From positions 47,418,124-47,482,123 of the forward strand of contig OY743169.1 of assembly GCA_963555705.1 (NCBI GenBank): a DNA stretch of 64,000 nt. Reading direction: 5' to 3'. Position numbers and translations under genes: made by a program. Below, in pieces: positions 11,123 to 22,422 of this stretch (positions are counted from its first letter, which is position 1; every line of letters starts with the position of its first letter). The stretch is from Ligustrum vulgare. Its lineage: Eukaryota > Streptophyta > Magnoliopsida > Lamiales > Oleaceae. The notes beneath the pieces are model-generated. The model made no database searches. It saw only the letters and a list, made by a program, of their open reading frames with translations, and was not told the origin of the DNA.

Positions 11123-11897
11123 AATTGCGAGGTTGACAAAGATATTGCATCAAATTTATGATATTTTAGGTTTTCGATATTTATACAACGTAATTATTTT
11201 CTGATTGAAATTATAATTTAGTATTGATCATCTCAATTTTTAGTTAAGTAAATTAGGAGAAAATTTATATATTATTGTGAAAAAATATCATAAAATTTGA
11301 ATTAAAATATAGCAAAGAATATCTTGGTATAGTTAATTACTTTTTGAAATTTTAAAATTAACAGTTAAGAAAAAACCATTAATAACTATATCATTTCAAA
11401 TAATATAGATAAATTTTTGAACCGTTAATGTTAAAAAATGTGATATGAGACTTTTTGGAATAAAAAATTAATTAAAAATTAAATGTAATTGTCATTGAAA
11501 TAATTTTGATAGATAATGCAATATAAGAAAGAACTTTAATATGTATATGTAATAAATAACTTAAAAATAGGATTTAGTTATAAAAATTTCAATACACCGT
11601 GATTTATAAAAATACGAATGTGTATAAATTTTAGATATAATTTTAATTGAGAATTTGACATTGGATTTGTGTGACTAAACCAAATATTTATCCATAAAAT
11701 TAAGACCAATAAAATATCACAATTATTATAAGAAATTAATTACGTATTAAATGTAATTATCTATAAAAATATTTAATAATTTAATAATACGCTATAAAAA
11801 GAGCTCCAATTTTTAGATGTACTAAATAACTAAAAATAAGATTATTTATAAAAAAAAAAAAAAAAACTATATGTATGATGTGATTTATACTTTAATA

Positions 11898-12056
11898 CTC
11901 CCTCCGTCCTATAAAGATAGTCATATACTCATTTTTACATAGACTAAGGACAAAATGGAATATAAATATTAATTTCACTCTTAAAAAATAAAGTAGACTA
12001 TCTTTTTGAGACAGACAAAAAAGAAATGGTGGACTATCTTTGTAGAACGAAGAGAG
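11898..12056. mobile_element. Stowaway-type MITE nested in the Helitron
   Basis: The left end CTCCCTCCGTCCTATAAAGA and the right end ...TCTTTGTAGAACGAAGAGAG form imperfect terminal inverted repeats flanked by TA dinucleotides (11896-11897 and 12057-12058). This is the Tc1/mariner Stowaway signature. Confidence 0.85.
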
Positions 12057-13346
12057 TATTATCTATTAATAAAATTTCGACATAATTTTTAATTGAAAAT
12101 TTTACTTTGGATTTGTATAACTGAACACAAATATTTATTTATAAGATTGAAAACGTTAGAAGAACACATTTCTTTTTTATGAAAAGAGAGGTTTTGACAC
12201 AAAAAAGTCAAATATAAATAAGTAAAATCAAACAAATTATCGTTCTTATATCATAAAAATAAAAAACAACTTCTTGGTAAAAGCAAATTTAAAAAAAATA
12301 ATAATTCTACTTTCTTGTTTTTATTATTTTTTATACAGTGTAATATACAATTTCATCAAATATATATACTGACTCATGAATAATATGTTTTTTCTCTACT
12401 CAACGGCCGAAACCATTAACATATCTATCCAACCAAAAACTATTCTAAATAGCCCAACATTAGTTAATACATTGCAACCCCAACAGAGAAATCTAGAACA
12501 TAATATAAATAGACTATTAAAAAATCCTCTTATTAGTCCAAAATAATTTTGCACTCTATATTGTTTTCGAAACTTTCTCTACAATATTATTGTTTTAATA
12601 TTTTTTCTTTTTGTCATAAACTCAATGTTCAACGACTCAAAATATCACAGGTATTGAAGAAAAGAGTAGTGTCAATCCTTTTTACTTTTTCAAAAAATAA
12701 TTTACGATTTTTTTATTTTCAACTAATTTGTAATATTAATAACTAATAAGCATTACCACCGCACCAGAAATTTTGAATCATAATAGAAGGTGGAGTGGAG
12801 CGGTCATGTTAAACAGTACACATTTTTTCAAAGAAATAACCCTTTAATTGAATCTTTTATTATTGTGTATATCTTCATAATAATTATATATAACAGAAAT
12901 AAAAGAGGTTGTATATAAGGAAATGGAAAAAAAAAGATATAGAAAACAAAAATGAATAAACAAATTTTTAAAAACGGAAAAAAATGAAACAAATTCTGAA
13001 AAAACGAAAAAGGAAAAAGGAAAAAAAAAATAATAATAATTAGCTTTCCAGTGTAATTAGGCGGCAGTAAATAGAACCCATATAAAAACAATAAATATTG
13101 AAGACTGTAAGTAGACGTCAGCGATTTTGAAAATAATAAATAAATATTGAAGACCCAACTATTTTTGAAGTGGGTTTTGAAGTTGATTATTGGAAGGGAG
13201 ATATGAGTAGTGTGAACATGATAAATATTGAAGTCCCAAAAAATTGAAAAAATAAATAAATAAAAACTACACATAGTACAAGAATTTTGGAGGGAAATAG
13301 TGAAGTTGACTGTGATTGACTCAGCTACTTTTATATATTATATAGA

Positions 13347-14470
13347 TTAGGTTTCTTCAATTATCCTTTTGCCAATTATTGGCCTTACAAGGACCACTAT
13401 ATTTGGTCTCATTTGACTAAAAATTTCAATAAGTGTATCTACTGAAAATGGTTCCTCGCTCTGTGAGATAATCTGAGTTTCTTCCCCATCTTGGACAACC
13501 CTGACAAGTCAACAGTTCCCTTCATACATGAATCTTTGAACGAAGTTTGCTTTCATGACAAAATGTCTATGATCTGCTTGTACGACTTCTGCTTCTCCTT
13601 TATCATTCCAAAACACCAAACACTGATGGAGTGATGAAGGTATGCACCGGCTTCCATGGATCCAATCTCTCCCTAACAACATGTTATAACTGGTAGGACC
13701 ATCTATCACAAAGAAAAATGTGGTCCTAGTAGTTGTTCCCACAATTATCTCCAACGGCATCACTCCCTTGGCCAAAGTCTCTCCTCCATTGAAACTTGTA
13801 AGGATAACATCTGTTGGGATCACATCATTTTCTATTTTTGCAAACTTTCTTATAATTCTGGACGGGATAGTATTTATGGTTGCTCCATTGTCAATGAGTA
13901 CTTTCGACACCGGTATACCATTGACTTGGGCCTTCACATATAATGGCCTCAGATGTTTTGTTAACTTTACAGAAGGCTTCCTGAAGATAACCTTTTGTGC
14001 TTCGTCTATCTCTTCTTCTTGATTATTTCCCACCAAACTGACTTCCCCTATCACGTCGATTTGTAGGACTTCATCTGGAGTTTCTACATCTTGGTTTTTC
14101 CTTTCACTTTTTTCCCGAGTTCCTCATCTGTAAACCATCCAGTAGGAGAAGGAAGTATTCTAGGAGGTGATCCATACTTTTCAGACCGTGGTACTCTTAC
14201 TTTCCTTTTAGGGTTTCCCATGTAACACATAGAAGTCAAATGCACGTCCAGACGGTTCACCCAATACATTTACTTCAGGGACACCTTCTTGATATAGTTG
14301 CTTCAATAATTTATTAGGTGATACCCCTCGCTTCTTTCCTTCTGCTTCTAAATCAATCTCTTCTTCAATGTCTGTCATGCCATCCTCCTCCTCTTCATAA
14401 TATGCTTCCTGGGATGTTTGGCCTTCTTTGCATACCAGCACACATGCTTCCTCCTCATTTTCTTCTTCCC
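13347..14470 (-). pseudogene. Gypsy aspartic protease region
   Basis: The ORF at 14054-13509 (minus) has the retroviral-type protease fold signature: LRPLYVKAQVNGIPVSKVLI, then the active-site triplet as DNGAT, and the later MLLGRDWIH motif. The usual triplet is DTG or DSG; DNG is unusual and may be inactive, although plant gypsy elements vary here. The upstream ORFs (14441-14084) give an acidic segment (EEEEDG, IEEEIDLEAEG) and a basic stretch belonging to the same polyprotein. Confidence 0.75.
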
Positions 14471-14649
14471 CTCATTCGTCGTTCTCTTTTATTTTTAAAT
14501 TCATTGGCCAATAAGTAGTTGTTATCCATGAACAAAGGTAGAGTGTCAAATTGGATAGCAAGGGATTGTCCTGGATCTTCCTCATTCTCGTTTCGCTTAC
14601 TGCGTTCAAATTTTGACATCACAAAAGAATTTTTTGGCGCTTTCCCTAC

Positions 14650-16999
14650 TGATTCCCGTTTACTGTTTTCTTATTATCATAAAGGACATTTTGGTTAGCC
14701 ACCTTGAGTAACTTAGGTGCCTCAAGAGGTAATGATCATTGTTGTCGTCTCATCATCTTTCCATAGTTTCTCTGGAAACGCCTTTATTGTGTCCTTGTCA
14801 ACTCATTGAAAGGCATGACTCTCCCTACATTGTACTAGAATGAATGCTATACATTTGGCTAATGAGGTTGTGGTCTGAACTTCCTCATGTTGTTTATCAG
14901 TCTAGACTGCTTTTCAAAAGGCAGTTTCTATATACTAACATGCCTCGTCCCCTGTCAGGCTGGAAATCAGGAACAACACTGGGATAACTGTAATACTCCC
15001 ATGTCCTTACTTCTTCCATAGGCTTATTTACCTGCCCCTTACATCTGGCACACAAAGTACCTTCATCTCGTCTAGGTTCCTTTGATTTGAGTCGTCTAAA
15101 CACATTGGGACGTTCAACATCCTCTTTTCCATCATCAATGACTAATTTAAACTCTGGAAACTTATTTTCGAAACCAGTAACCATCATGTTCACCCCAAGT
15201 GGTTGTGGGAAAGGATTTTCATCTACTGCCATTTTCTACTTTATTTGAAAAGTGATTCGTCCGGATTCAATAGCATCCTGCAACACGTCTGAAAACCAAG
15301 CAATTGTTAGTCATATGAGACCACACATTGTACCATTGACAATATTTTTTACTCTTAATTTGTTCTTGGTTTGGCATTTTATGCTTATTGCTCAACTTTA
15401 TTTGCTTATCCTTATACAGTATGTTAAATATAAGGTCAGCCTTAGCTACGTCAAGCAAAAATACCCTAGCCTTTTTATTTTCATCCCCTATAGGCTTATT
15501 TTTTACCGTAACATTTGATTCAACCGCTAAAGGGCAAGTATATATATCCCCTTTTATTAGTTCGGCTGGAATATTTCTGGTTGGTCAAAATATCCATCAT
15601 CGACCATATGAATGTCAAAATCCGGGTCTCTATAGTAAGTCCATTTTCTAGAATTTTTCATTTGTTCTTCCTCTCTTATTAAACGTTCATATCTAATCAT
15701 ATTGGCACTCAATTGGAATAGATCAAGAAATCCCCTATCTTGGAAATTCTTTTTTAGATCAAAACTCAAGCAGCTTTGAGTGATTTTGACAAACTCCTTT
15801 TCAGGCAAAGGAACAAAGCATTTGCTCCTAGTCGCTTTAAACCTCTGAAGGAAACTTTCTGCCCATTCATTAGGCATTTGGCATAAATTTGCCAAGTCGA
15901 CCAAAGTAACCTCAAATTCAGATTTGTAAAATTGGGCATGGAACAATTGTTCTAGTTGTTGCCATGTATAGACCAAATTTGTTGGCAAGTTAATGAACCT
16001 TGAAAAGACTACCCCTATTAAGGAACTGATGAATAGTCTCATCTTATGGTAATAATTTACTTCCCTGCATTGTAGTGTGAATAGCCCTATGTGTTCCAAG
16101 GTAAAAACTTCTCCTAGGCCAATGAACAATGAAAATTCAGGTACTTTATACCCCCCCCCCAGGCCATGGGTATGCTTGATACACCCAATCAGGGTATGGT
16201 TTTGTATAAGTTGGCCTGATACAAGGATGCATTCCCACGACCATTTGGTCTCACACTATCTCAGTGATTTGATCTCTTAACAAGACATTGGGTTCATAAG
16301 GAACACCTTTGGGCTGGTTCCCTAATGGTATCGCTTGAGGTCTAACATTTAGCAATGAGTTTGTAGCAAAGATGCCATTATTTGGGCCATTATTATTATT
16401 GCCCTGAGCACTTCCCCCATCATTTGTATGTGGGGTATTCTGTCCATTATTTTGGACATTGTCTCTTGCAATTGTGTTACCCCCCAAGTTTGATACATTT
16501 GTGTTTACTCCAAAGTTTGATACACAATTACTATTACCAAAATCAGCAATTCCTCCACTCCCAAGTTTAAAGTGGATGGTCCAAAAGGTAGTTCCATTCC
16601 CTGATTTGGACTTGCGAATGGGGAATTATGCCCCATTATCATTCTGGCTTGAAAATGGTGTCCTATGTTTGGAAAAGTTGAGTGACAAATTTGGCCCATT
16701 AACTTATTCATATTATCATGTAAAGTCCTTAGTTGTTTGCCCATATTGTCAGTGTTCTCTTTCTCTCAGAATAAACTTTTCCATGCTATGGACATATTGT
16801 AAATTTACCTATTCCACCACGTCTTGAGTGAGTTGGCCAAATAAGCATGCATGGTTAGAGGATTCAAATTCGTCATGGGTTCATAACGGCTTCGACTTTC
16901 TCCCTCTGTTCCTGGAGTACTCTGTTCCTCCTCGTATCTTTCGATCACGGATGGGAGATGATGGCTTGCTAGTTCCTTATCAGAATTCTAGTGAGGCAT
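14650..16999 (-). pseudogene. Gypsy gag remnant
   Basis: The likely gag start is the ATG at 16999 (minus), followed by a stop after three codons, so it is already broken. An Asn/Gly-rich segment (16487-16251) is followed by the gag core at 16129-15557 with FINLPTNLVYTWQQLEQLFHAQF and WAESFLQRFKATR. A zinc-knuckle-like CQWYNVWSHMTNNC lies at 15458-15267 and a C-terminal segment at 15232-14897. The gag protein would form the particle and bind RNA. Multiple frameshifts rule out function. Confidence 0.75.
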
Positions 17000-17031
17000 G
17001 ATGTTTCACTTTTTGTATCTTCAAAAACACA

Positions 17032-18431
17032 CAAAAATATACCTCTTGCCACCAATACTTTCCTTTTGGATAAGACTCATCAAATCCATGTGAATTAGTT
17101 CAAGTATATGAGAGGTATTAACAGATGTACCTGATTTGTGTTGACTTTTGATTTGCTTACCCTTTTGACAATCACCACAGATTTCATCTGGAATATTGTT
17201 TATGCTGGGTAAGCCTCTCACAGCTTGTAGTCTAGTTAGCTTTATGAGATCATGGTAGTTTAGATGCCCTAATCTGTTATGCCACAGTTTCTCATTTTTG
17301 GTCTTAACAGAATTGCAAGTTTCGTGACTCTCAAGTGTATAACATTTGTCTCTAGATCTAACTCCCTTAAACAACACACTATTTAACGGGTTAGACTTCT
17401 TGTCACAATTTAAAACCTTGCAATATTCTTTTGAAAACACGACAAGCAAGTTATCATCACATTGTTGTCCTACACTGATCAAATTTGCCTTAAGTCCTAT
17501 AACATATAAGACATTTGTTAATGTAGACAGTCCCTTGATGTTGATGACACCAGATTCATCTATCTTTCCCTTTTGGTCATCACCAAATGTAACAGCATCT
17601 ATTTTGCCTTTTTCAAAATGTGTTAGTAGAGAGAGATCACCTGTCATGTGTCTAGAACATCCACTATCAAAATACCATGTGTTAGGAATCAAGGCACTCA
17701 AAGACAATTGAACTACATAAGCATTAGTTCGAATTTTCTTCTCTTGTCTAGGAACAAGTCTTCTTTTGTGTGAATTGATTAATTTCAAGTACTCATGACA
17801 CCTAAATACATCATGACCAGATTTAGCACAAAAATTACAGAATACCTGGAAAACAGATGTACCCTGCCGACTCTGTCGAGGTTGAAATTTCCTGCCATTC
17901 TGATGGACCGACTCATCTGGCTTGTACAGATTCGGCTGAAATTGTCTTCTTGTATAGTTCCTGGCTGGATGTAAGTTTTGAATCCCAGCCGCATTGTATT
18001 GATAAGAGGTAGATGCATATATATGATTTCTATTTTGTTCCATGTACCTGTATCCAGATTCTCTTACAAAGTTTATTTTATGGTCATGATTTTTACCTTT
18101 ACCTTCATATCCAAGACCTGTTTTTAGGCTGACAGGTCTGCCACTATTAAGGATTTCATCAAGCTGGATGGATCCACGTGCCAGCTTCTTGATTTTGTCT
18201 TGTGCTTTAGCAATTTTTGAACTTAGCCTGGTTACCTCATTTTGTTCATCATCTAAGACTGCAGATACGTCGTCCAGTTGTCATTCCCTGCTGTGCTCAG
18301 CGAAGGCCTGTAACAGATGAATCTTCTCTTCTACATCTTGAAGTTCCTTCCTCAAGTTTTCAGTATTTGGTCCTGATTTATCAGCATAAGAAGAGTTACC
18401 AGATTCAGTACCAAGTAGCTTTTTTTTTGTA
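17032..18431 (-). pseudogene. Ty1/copia gag-pol fragment (gag, protease, start of integrase)
   Basis: The frame at 18043-17021 carries a CX2CX4HX4C zinc knuckle (CNFCAKSGHDVFRC), the copia protease site FDSGCSRHMTGD, the GAG-pre-integrase His/Cys set (LWHNRLGHLNYHDL ... CGDCQKGKQ) and the start of integrase (HMDLMSLIQKESIGGKRYI). It then stops abruptly, where the gypsy gag leader begins (about 17032). Upstream to 18430 the gag continues in the same direction with one stop near 18285. RT, RNase H and both LTRs are absent, so this is a dead fragment. Confidence 0.88.
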
Positions 18432-18613
18432 GCGTACCCGATCCTCAAGGGCTGGCGGCCGTCTACTCATAGTCTTTCCACTCCCCCCTGGTCGTCCTGC
18501 TCCTCAAGGGCTGGCAGCCTCGTTTCCAGGAAGTGGATTTTTGCCTCCACAGGGATTCGAACCTTGTACCTAGGGGTTAAGTACAAAGTTTATGGAATCC
18601 CTGGGGTACGCTA
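18432..18613 (-). mobile_element. SINE-like element with 11-bp terminal inverted repeats
   Basis: On the minus strand, GGTTCGAATCC is a perfect Pol III B box, and the 3' end runs into a short A tail (the T run at 18421-18431 on the plus strand). Unusually, the first 11 bases GTAGCGTACCC are exactly inverted at the other end (GGGTACGCTAC). Inside, CTCAAGGGCTGGC(G/A)GCC occurs twice. No target duplication is visible. It sits at the junction between the copia fragment and the next LTR. SINE or tRNA-bearing MITE are both possible. Confidence 0.45.
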
Positions 18614-19462
18614 CAATTAACTACTCATGTTCTTGAATATTAAATAATAAATAATGAAAGTAAAACTCAGAATTTAAATAGTTGAAGAATTGGCATCCCC
18701 TCTTATCAGCCGAGTCCCTTTCTTGTTGAAGACAGCAGTCGAGTATATGTTCTGCCCTAAAGCACCAGCAGCACAATTCTTTTCTTCCCAGTCGGTTCCT
18801 TTGCTTGTGCTGTTGTGCATATATATCCTTCTTTTCCTCCAATCAACCAAGCAACTCCTCCCAGCAACAATTCTTCCAATACACAGCTACTACAAACCAA
18901 CCAACCAATTAATTGCTCCCAACCAATCAGCCCACTCTCTTTTTCTTCTCCCACTAGCCGACCAACCACAATGTGACCTCAATTCTTGTCCCTTTGATTT
19001 AATTCCCAACCGGCTGATTCCTTGTGTAAATATTGGATTATCCTAGCCTTCAATTAATCCTAATTCACCACACGGCTGACCTACTCTCTAAACTCACGGC
19101 TCCTTCCCCTCTTTCAGCAATGTGTGTGTGTGTGTGTCTATATATATACACACACACACACAATTTAGCCATAAGCCCAATCAAATAAATTATCATTTAA
19201 ACCTCTCAATTCTTTCAAATAAAATAAGTTGGTCATTGAGTCTTCAATTGTGCTATTAAGCCCTTGAGTTTCAAAACGTCTTCAATTAACTCCACTTTTC
19301 ATCCAATTATTATGTATTTGTTTCAATTCCCCACTTTTCTTGATTTTGGGATAAAACCTGAAATAATAGTAAATAATAACAATTACGTAGAATTTATTCA
19401 AGAAAAAATATTCTAATATTCTAATTTCGACAGATAAATAAGTATATAAAATACACTTATCA
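18614..19462 (-). repeat. 3' LTR of non-autonomous gypsy element (truncated)
   Basis: On the minus strand the LTR starts TGATAAGTGTATTTTATATA at 19462, right after a G-rich polypurine tract (C15 run on the plus strand, 19466-19480). Bases 18614-19187 match 23160-23727 closely along their length, including the shared block at 18690-18900. The 3' end of this LTR copy is missing at 18614. Confidence 0.8.
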
Positions 19463-20107
19463 AACCCCCCCCCCCCCCAAACTAGAATATTTGTTCGTCC
19501 TCGAATAAAAATAAAACTAAACTATAAAAATAAAAATAAAAATGCAAACAGAAATTTTTTTTTTTTGAATTTATTTACCATGCACTTCAATAATCCAAAA
19601 TGACGATTCATTTTAGAGAAGAAATATGAACAACAAAAATTATTTTCATTCATCAAATGCTCAACTTCATCGTGTGTGTGTGTGAATAGCCAACAATCGA
19701 ATGCAAACTCATGTAAAAATATACTTGACACTGTATGATTAGTCATGCAGAAATAAGCCTGAATCCCATGTGGTCAACAATTATTTTCTTTTTATTTTCC
19801 TTACACTCTCATGGATGATCACAACCTTAATACTTTTCTCTCATATCCCGAGGTCTTTCCTATTGATGTGATTTCTAAACATGTATAAATTGCATTTTTC
19901 CACACAAGGCAATTAGGATTTGACAAGTATGCACGACAGACCAAGAATAATTCATCTCCAATCCCACACTCCAATATTAGGAATTTTAATCAACAAAGCT
20001 TATACCATTTATATATCATTTTTTTGGACGACTTTTTCTTTTAATATCCTTGTCTTATACTATCTTTGTGCAGAACTTTTCATATTGGCTTTCTATATGA
20101 CCCATGT

Positions 20108-20375
20108 AGCGAGCTTTAGTTCAGCAGCTCTCAACTCAGTTGAGCTTAAGGTACCAGGTTCAGAGAACCCCTCAAACTTAATTACCCGAGTCATAAAGGC
20201 TTAAACAGAAAAGTTAAAGATGTTTTAGTGTCTTATGTGTAAATCCACTCTCCGTACTTGCTTTCTAGTTTACCCCTGTAGCGAGCTTTAGGTCGATGAC
20301 TCCCAAGCCAGACGACTTTAGGGCACCAGGTTTGAAAGACCCCTCGAACTTAATTACTCGAGTCAAAAAAGCTTT
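20108..20375. repeat. Two diverged copies of a 97-bp block in the element interior
   Basis: Bases 20108-20204 and 20279-20375 both start GTAGCGAGCTTTAG and share CCCCTC(A/G)AACTTAATTAC and CGAGTCA before an AAGCTT-like end. They lie in the 3' non-coding interior of the non-autonomous gypsy element. Confidence 0.75.
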
Positions 20376-21545
20376 TGAAGAGCAGAATAAGACCTTCAAC
20401 ATTTTTCTATTTTTATGTTGGACATGGTTTATACCCGTTGATTAAAACCCCTTACACTAAAGATTGATCATTAAAAACTTCAGACACTTAATCCGCCAAT
20501 GCCTACTTGTACTTAACATTTCCACCCTCAAACTGCTTCTTGAGCAGTTTGGTTTGGTTCTACATTTCAGGTCAGGATCTAATTTCTTAAGGTTTGGGAT
20601 TTTTCAGTCAATTCTATGTTCAATGTCCACAAGTTTAACCCACAAGTATCAAGCATATCCTTACACAAGTTATTTTTCGAAAGTGGCTATATGCTCAAGT
20701 TTGATTAACGTTTTACATGGATGAACGTCGAGAAAAATTTTAGTTCACATGTTGCCCAAATTTTCTAACTAAAGCACAAAAATCAATTCAAATCATGTCA
20801 TAAGTAATAAATAAATCAACAAAAAATTTCAAGATTTTCACCTTTTTTTTTTTAATGAATCCCAAAAACAAGGTATCGAATGAACAAGATGAAGAAATGA
20901 GATACAACCCCCTCAAACTAGAAAGTTACATTGTCCTCAATGTAAAATAAAAGATATATCAATTGATAACAATATATAAAAAGAAGAGTTAGGTACTTCC
21001 CATGTTTAGAAGAGCGATGTTATAACTTGAAGCTTGGTTTTGATCTCGCTTGGATGATTTCGACATGTTTCTTGTGTTTCCATGCTTGGTTGAAAGTCTT
21101 ACAAGTGGTGTGTTCCTCGCAAGTAAAAAAAATAAACAACATTAGAATCATACACACTATTGAAATAGATCAACATAAACAATCCCAACTAAAACATAGC
21201 AAAATTTTGAATTTTCAAACACGGTCAAAGTGTGCAAAATCATGCATATGATTTGTTTTTGATACGATAAGAGTAATGACTTTGAAACAATGTGATGCAA
21301 AATTGTAAGCTCGTGGATAATGTATGAATTAGAACTAAAAACGCACTTGAAAATCAAATCAAAGAGGTCGGTGCTATAGATGCTAACTTCAAAAACTCCA
21401 AGAAAGAAAAAATGCAAATACTACCTAAAAAATTAAATGTAAAGCTATAAATAAAGCAAAATAAATAAAAGAGATAGAAAAATTGGGTTGCCTCCCAATA
21501 AGCGCTCCGTTTATAGTCTTGAGCCCGACTTTTGATTGTGGTCGT

Positions 21546-22238
21546 TTAAGGAACTCTAAATAAGGCTTTCGATGACCTTCTTTGCTTGTGTCGGTTGAAC
21601 TTACTCCAGTTTTCATTTATACTCCAAAACTTCACTTTTCCCATGTCATATGCGTTATCTTCACAATTCGCTTCAAACTTCAATAAGTAAACTTCAATTA
21701 TCTCCTCGGCGTTGATGATGAAATCAATTATTAAGAGATCATTGAAGTCAGATGATTGGTTGGTGAAGTCAGCATCATTAAATGTCGCTTTTTTAGATTG
21801 CTCAACTATTAACAATTCCACATTTTCCATCTGATCATCTTCTATTTTTGAAGTTTCCTCAAACTCGATGTCCAGATCTTGATTTGTTGACAATGGGACA
21901 ATAAACTCTTCTTGGAAATTATTTTCTTCCTCTTGCATTTGTTGAAAGCTCGGCGAAGTTGATTCATTTAATTGACACTCATTTAAATTTGTCGGAAGAA
22001 ATAATTTCAAGGGTAAATCACTCTCATCAAATTTTGTGAAGCGTATAAAAAATCCAGCTGGAAAGTCATCTAGGACAGTTTCATTAATTTCATATTCAGC
22101 TCTTATTTCTTTTAATCGATCCCCTATGATTAAATCTCCCATAAGCATATCATCATCTTCAACTCCTAGAGCTATCAATTGTTGTTGCCTTATAATGAAG
22201 TCTCGCACAAGCATTTTGTTGAAGTCAACATCGGCCAT
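21546..22238 (-). CDS. Unknown 230-aa acidic protein of the non-autonomous gypsy element
   Basis: An intact ORF opens with an ATG 160 nt downstream of the tRNA-Asp primer site, the place where gag normally starts. The protein (MADVDFNKMLVRDFIIRQQQ) is strongly acidic in the middle (EEENNFQEEF, DLDIEFEETSKIEDD) and lacks zinc knuckles or any gag motif I recognise. Two segments resemble each other loosely (VRDFIIRQQQLIALG and LLIIDFIINAEEIIEV), possibly an internal duplication. The C-terminus is basic (FNRHKQRRSSKALF). No stop interrupts it, although both LTRs are decayed. I cannot assign a function. Confidence 0.55.
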   Translation of the reverse strand: MADVDFNKMLVRDFIIRQQQLIALGVEDDDMLMGDLIIGDRLKEIRAEYEINETVLDDFPAGFFIRFTKFDESDLPLKLFLPTNLNECQLNESTSPSFQQMQEEENNFQEEFIVPLSTNQDLDIEFEETSKIEDDQMENVELLIVEQSKKATFNDADFTNQSSDFNDLLIIDFIINAEEIIEVYLLKFEANCEDNAYDMGKVKFWSINENWSKFNRHKQRRSSKALFRVP

Positions 22239-22422
22239 CTCAAATATTGAGTATCAATACCTCAAAAGAAAAATAGAAAAAGAAAAAGAATTAAAAATGA
22301 CAAAATACCAATACTAATACTAAATAACTAAAAGAAAACAATATCTAAAAGCTAAGAATAATAAAAATCAAAATAAATAAATAACAAATTAAAATAGTTC
22401 CCCGGCAACGTCGCCAAAAATT

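Larger units (their letters stand above)
10491..13346 (-). mobile_element. Helitron (2856 bp), deletion derivative, inserted in the gypsy pol
   Basis: On the minus strand it starts A|TCTATATAATATATAAAAG at 13346 and ends CACTAG|T at 10491. About 10 nt before the end is the hairpin CCCGTGCATCGCACGGG, the classic plant Helitron 3' end. Insertion between A and T is seen at both ends. Just inside the 3' end (10600-10920) are remnants matching the helicase C-terminus and N-terminal region of the larger relative at 48788-52061, so the middle of the Rep/helicase gene has been deleted. The rest is AT-rich and non-coding and holds a Stowaway MITE and an AAT microsatellite. Confidence 0.88.
4191..17031 (-). 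mobile_element. Decayed Ty3/gypsy retrotransposon (3' LTR to gag start)
   Basis: On the minus strand the order is gag (16999 to about 14.9 kb), protease (about 13.9 kb), RT linker and RT (10.5-9.65 kb), RNase H remnants (9.1-8.7 kb), then an antisense captured gene (5360-8309, +), a polypurine tract and the 3' LTR. No integrase is recognisable, and the 5' LTR and primer site are lost where a copia fragment begins near 17032. A Helitron (10491-13346) splits pol. All retroelement frames contain stops. Tat-lineage gypsy elements such as Grande and Retand are known to carry extra, sometimes antisense, ORFs near the 3' LTR; placing this element there is inference. Confidence 0.75.

Noticed and set aside
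10944..11153. 69-aa minus-strand poly-leucine ORF
   Set aside because: Translation of the AAT microsatellite.
12828..13274. 148-aa minus-strand Phe/Tyr-rich ORF that looks membrane-like
   Set aside because: AT-rich Helitron interior; low-complexity hydrophobic translation without motif or supporting context.
18690..19046. 118-aa ORF, and its counterparts at 23237-23585
   Set aside because: They lie in the shared LTR segment of the non-autonomous gypsy element and differ by frameshifts between copies.
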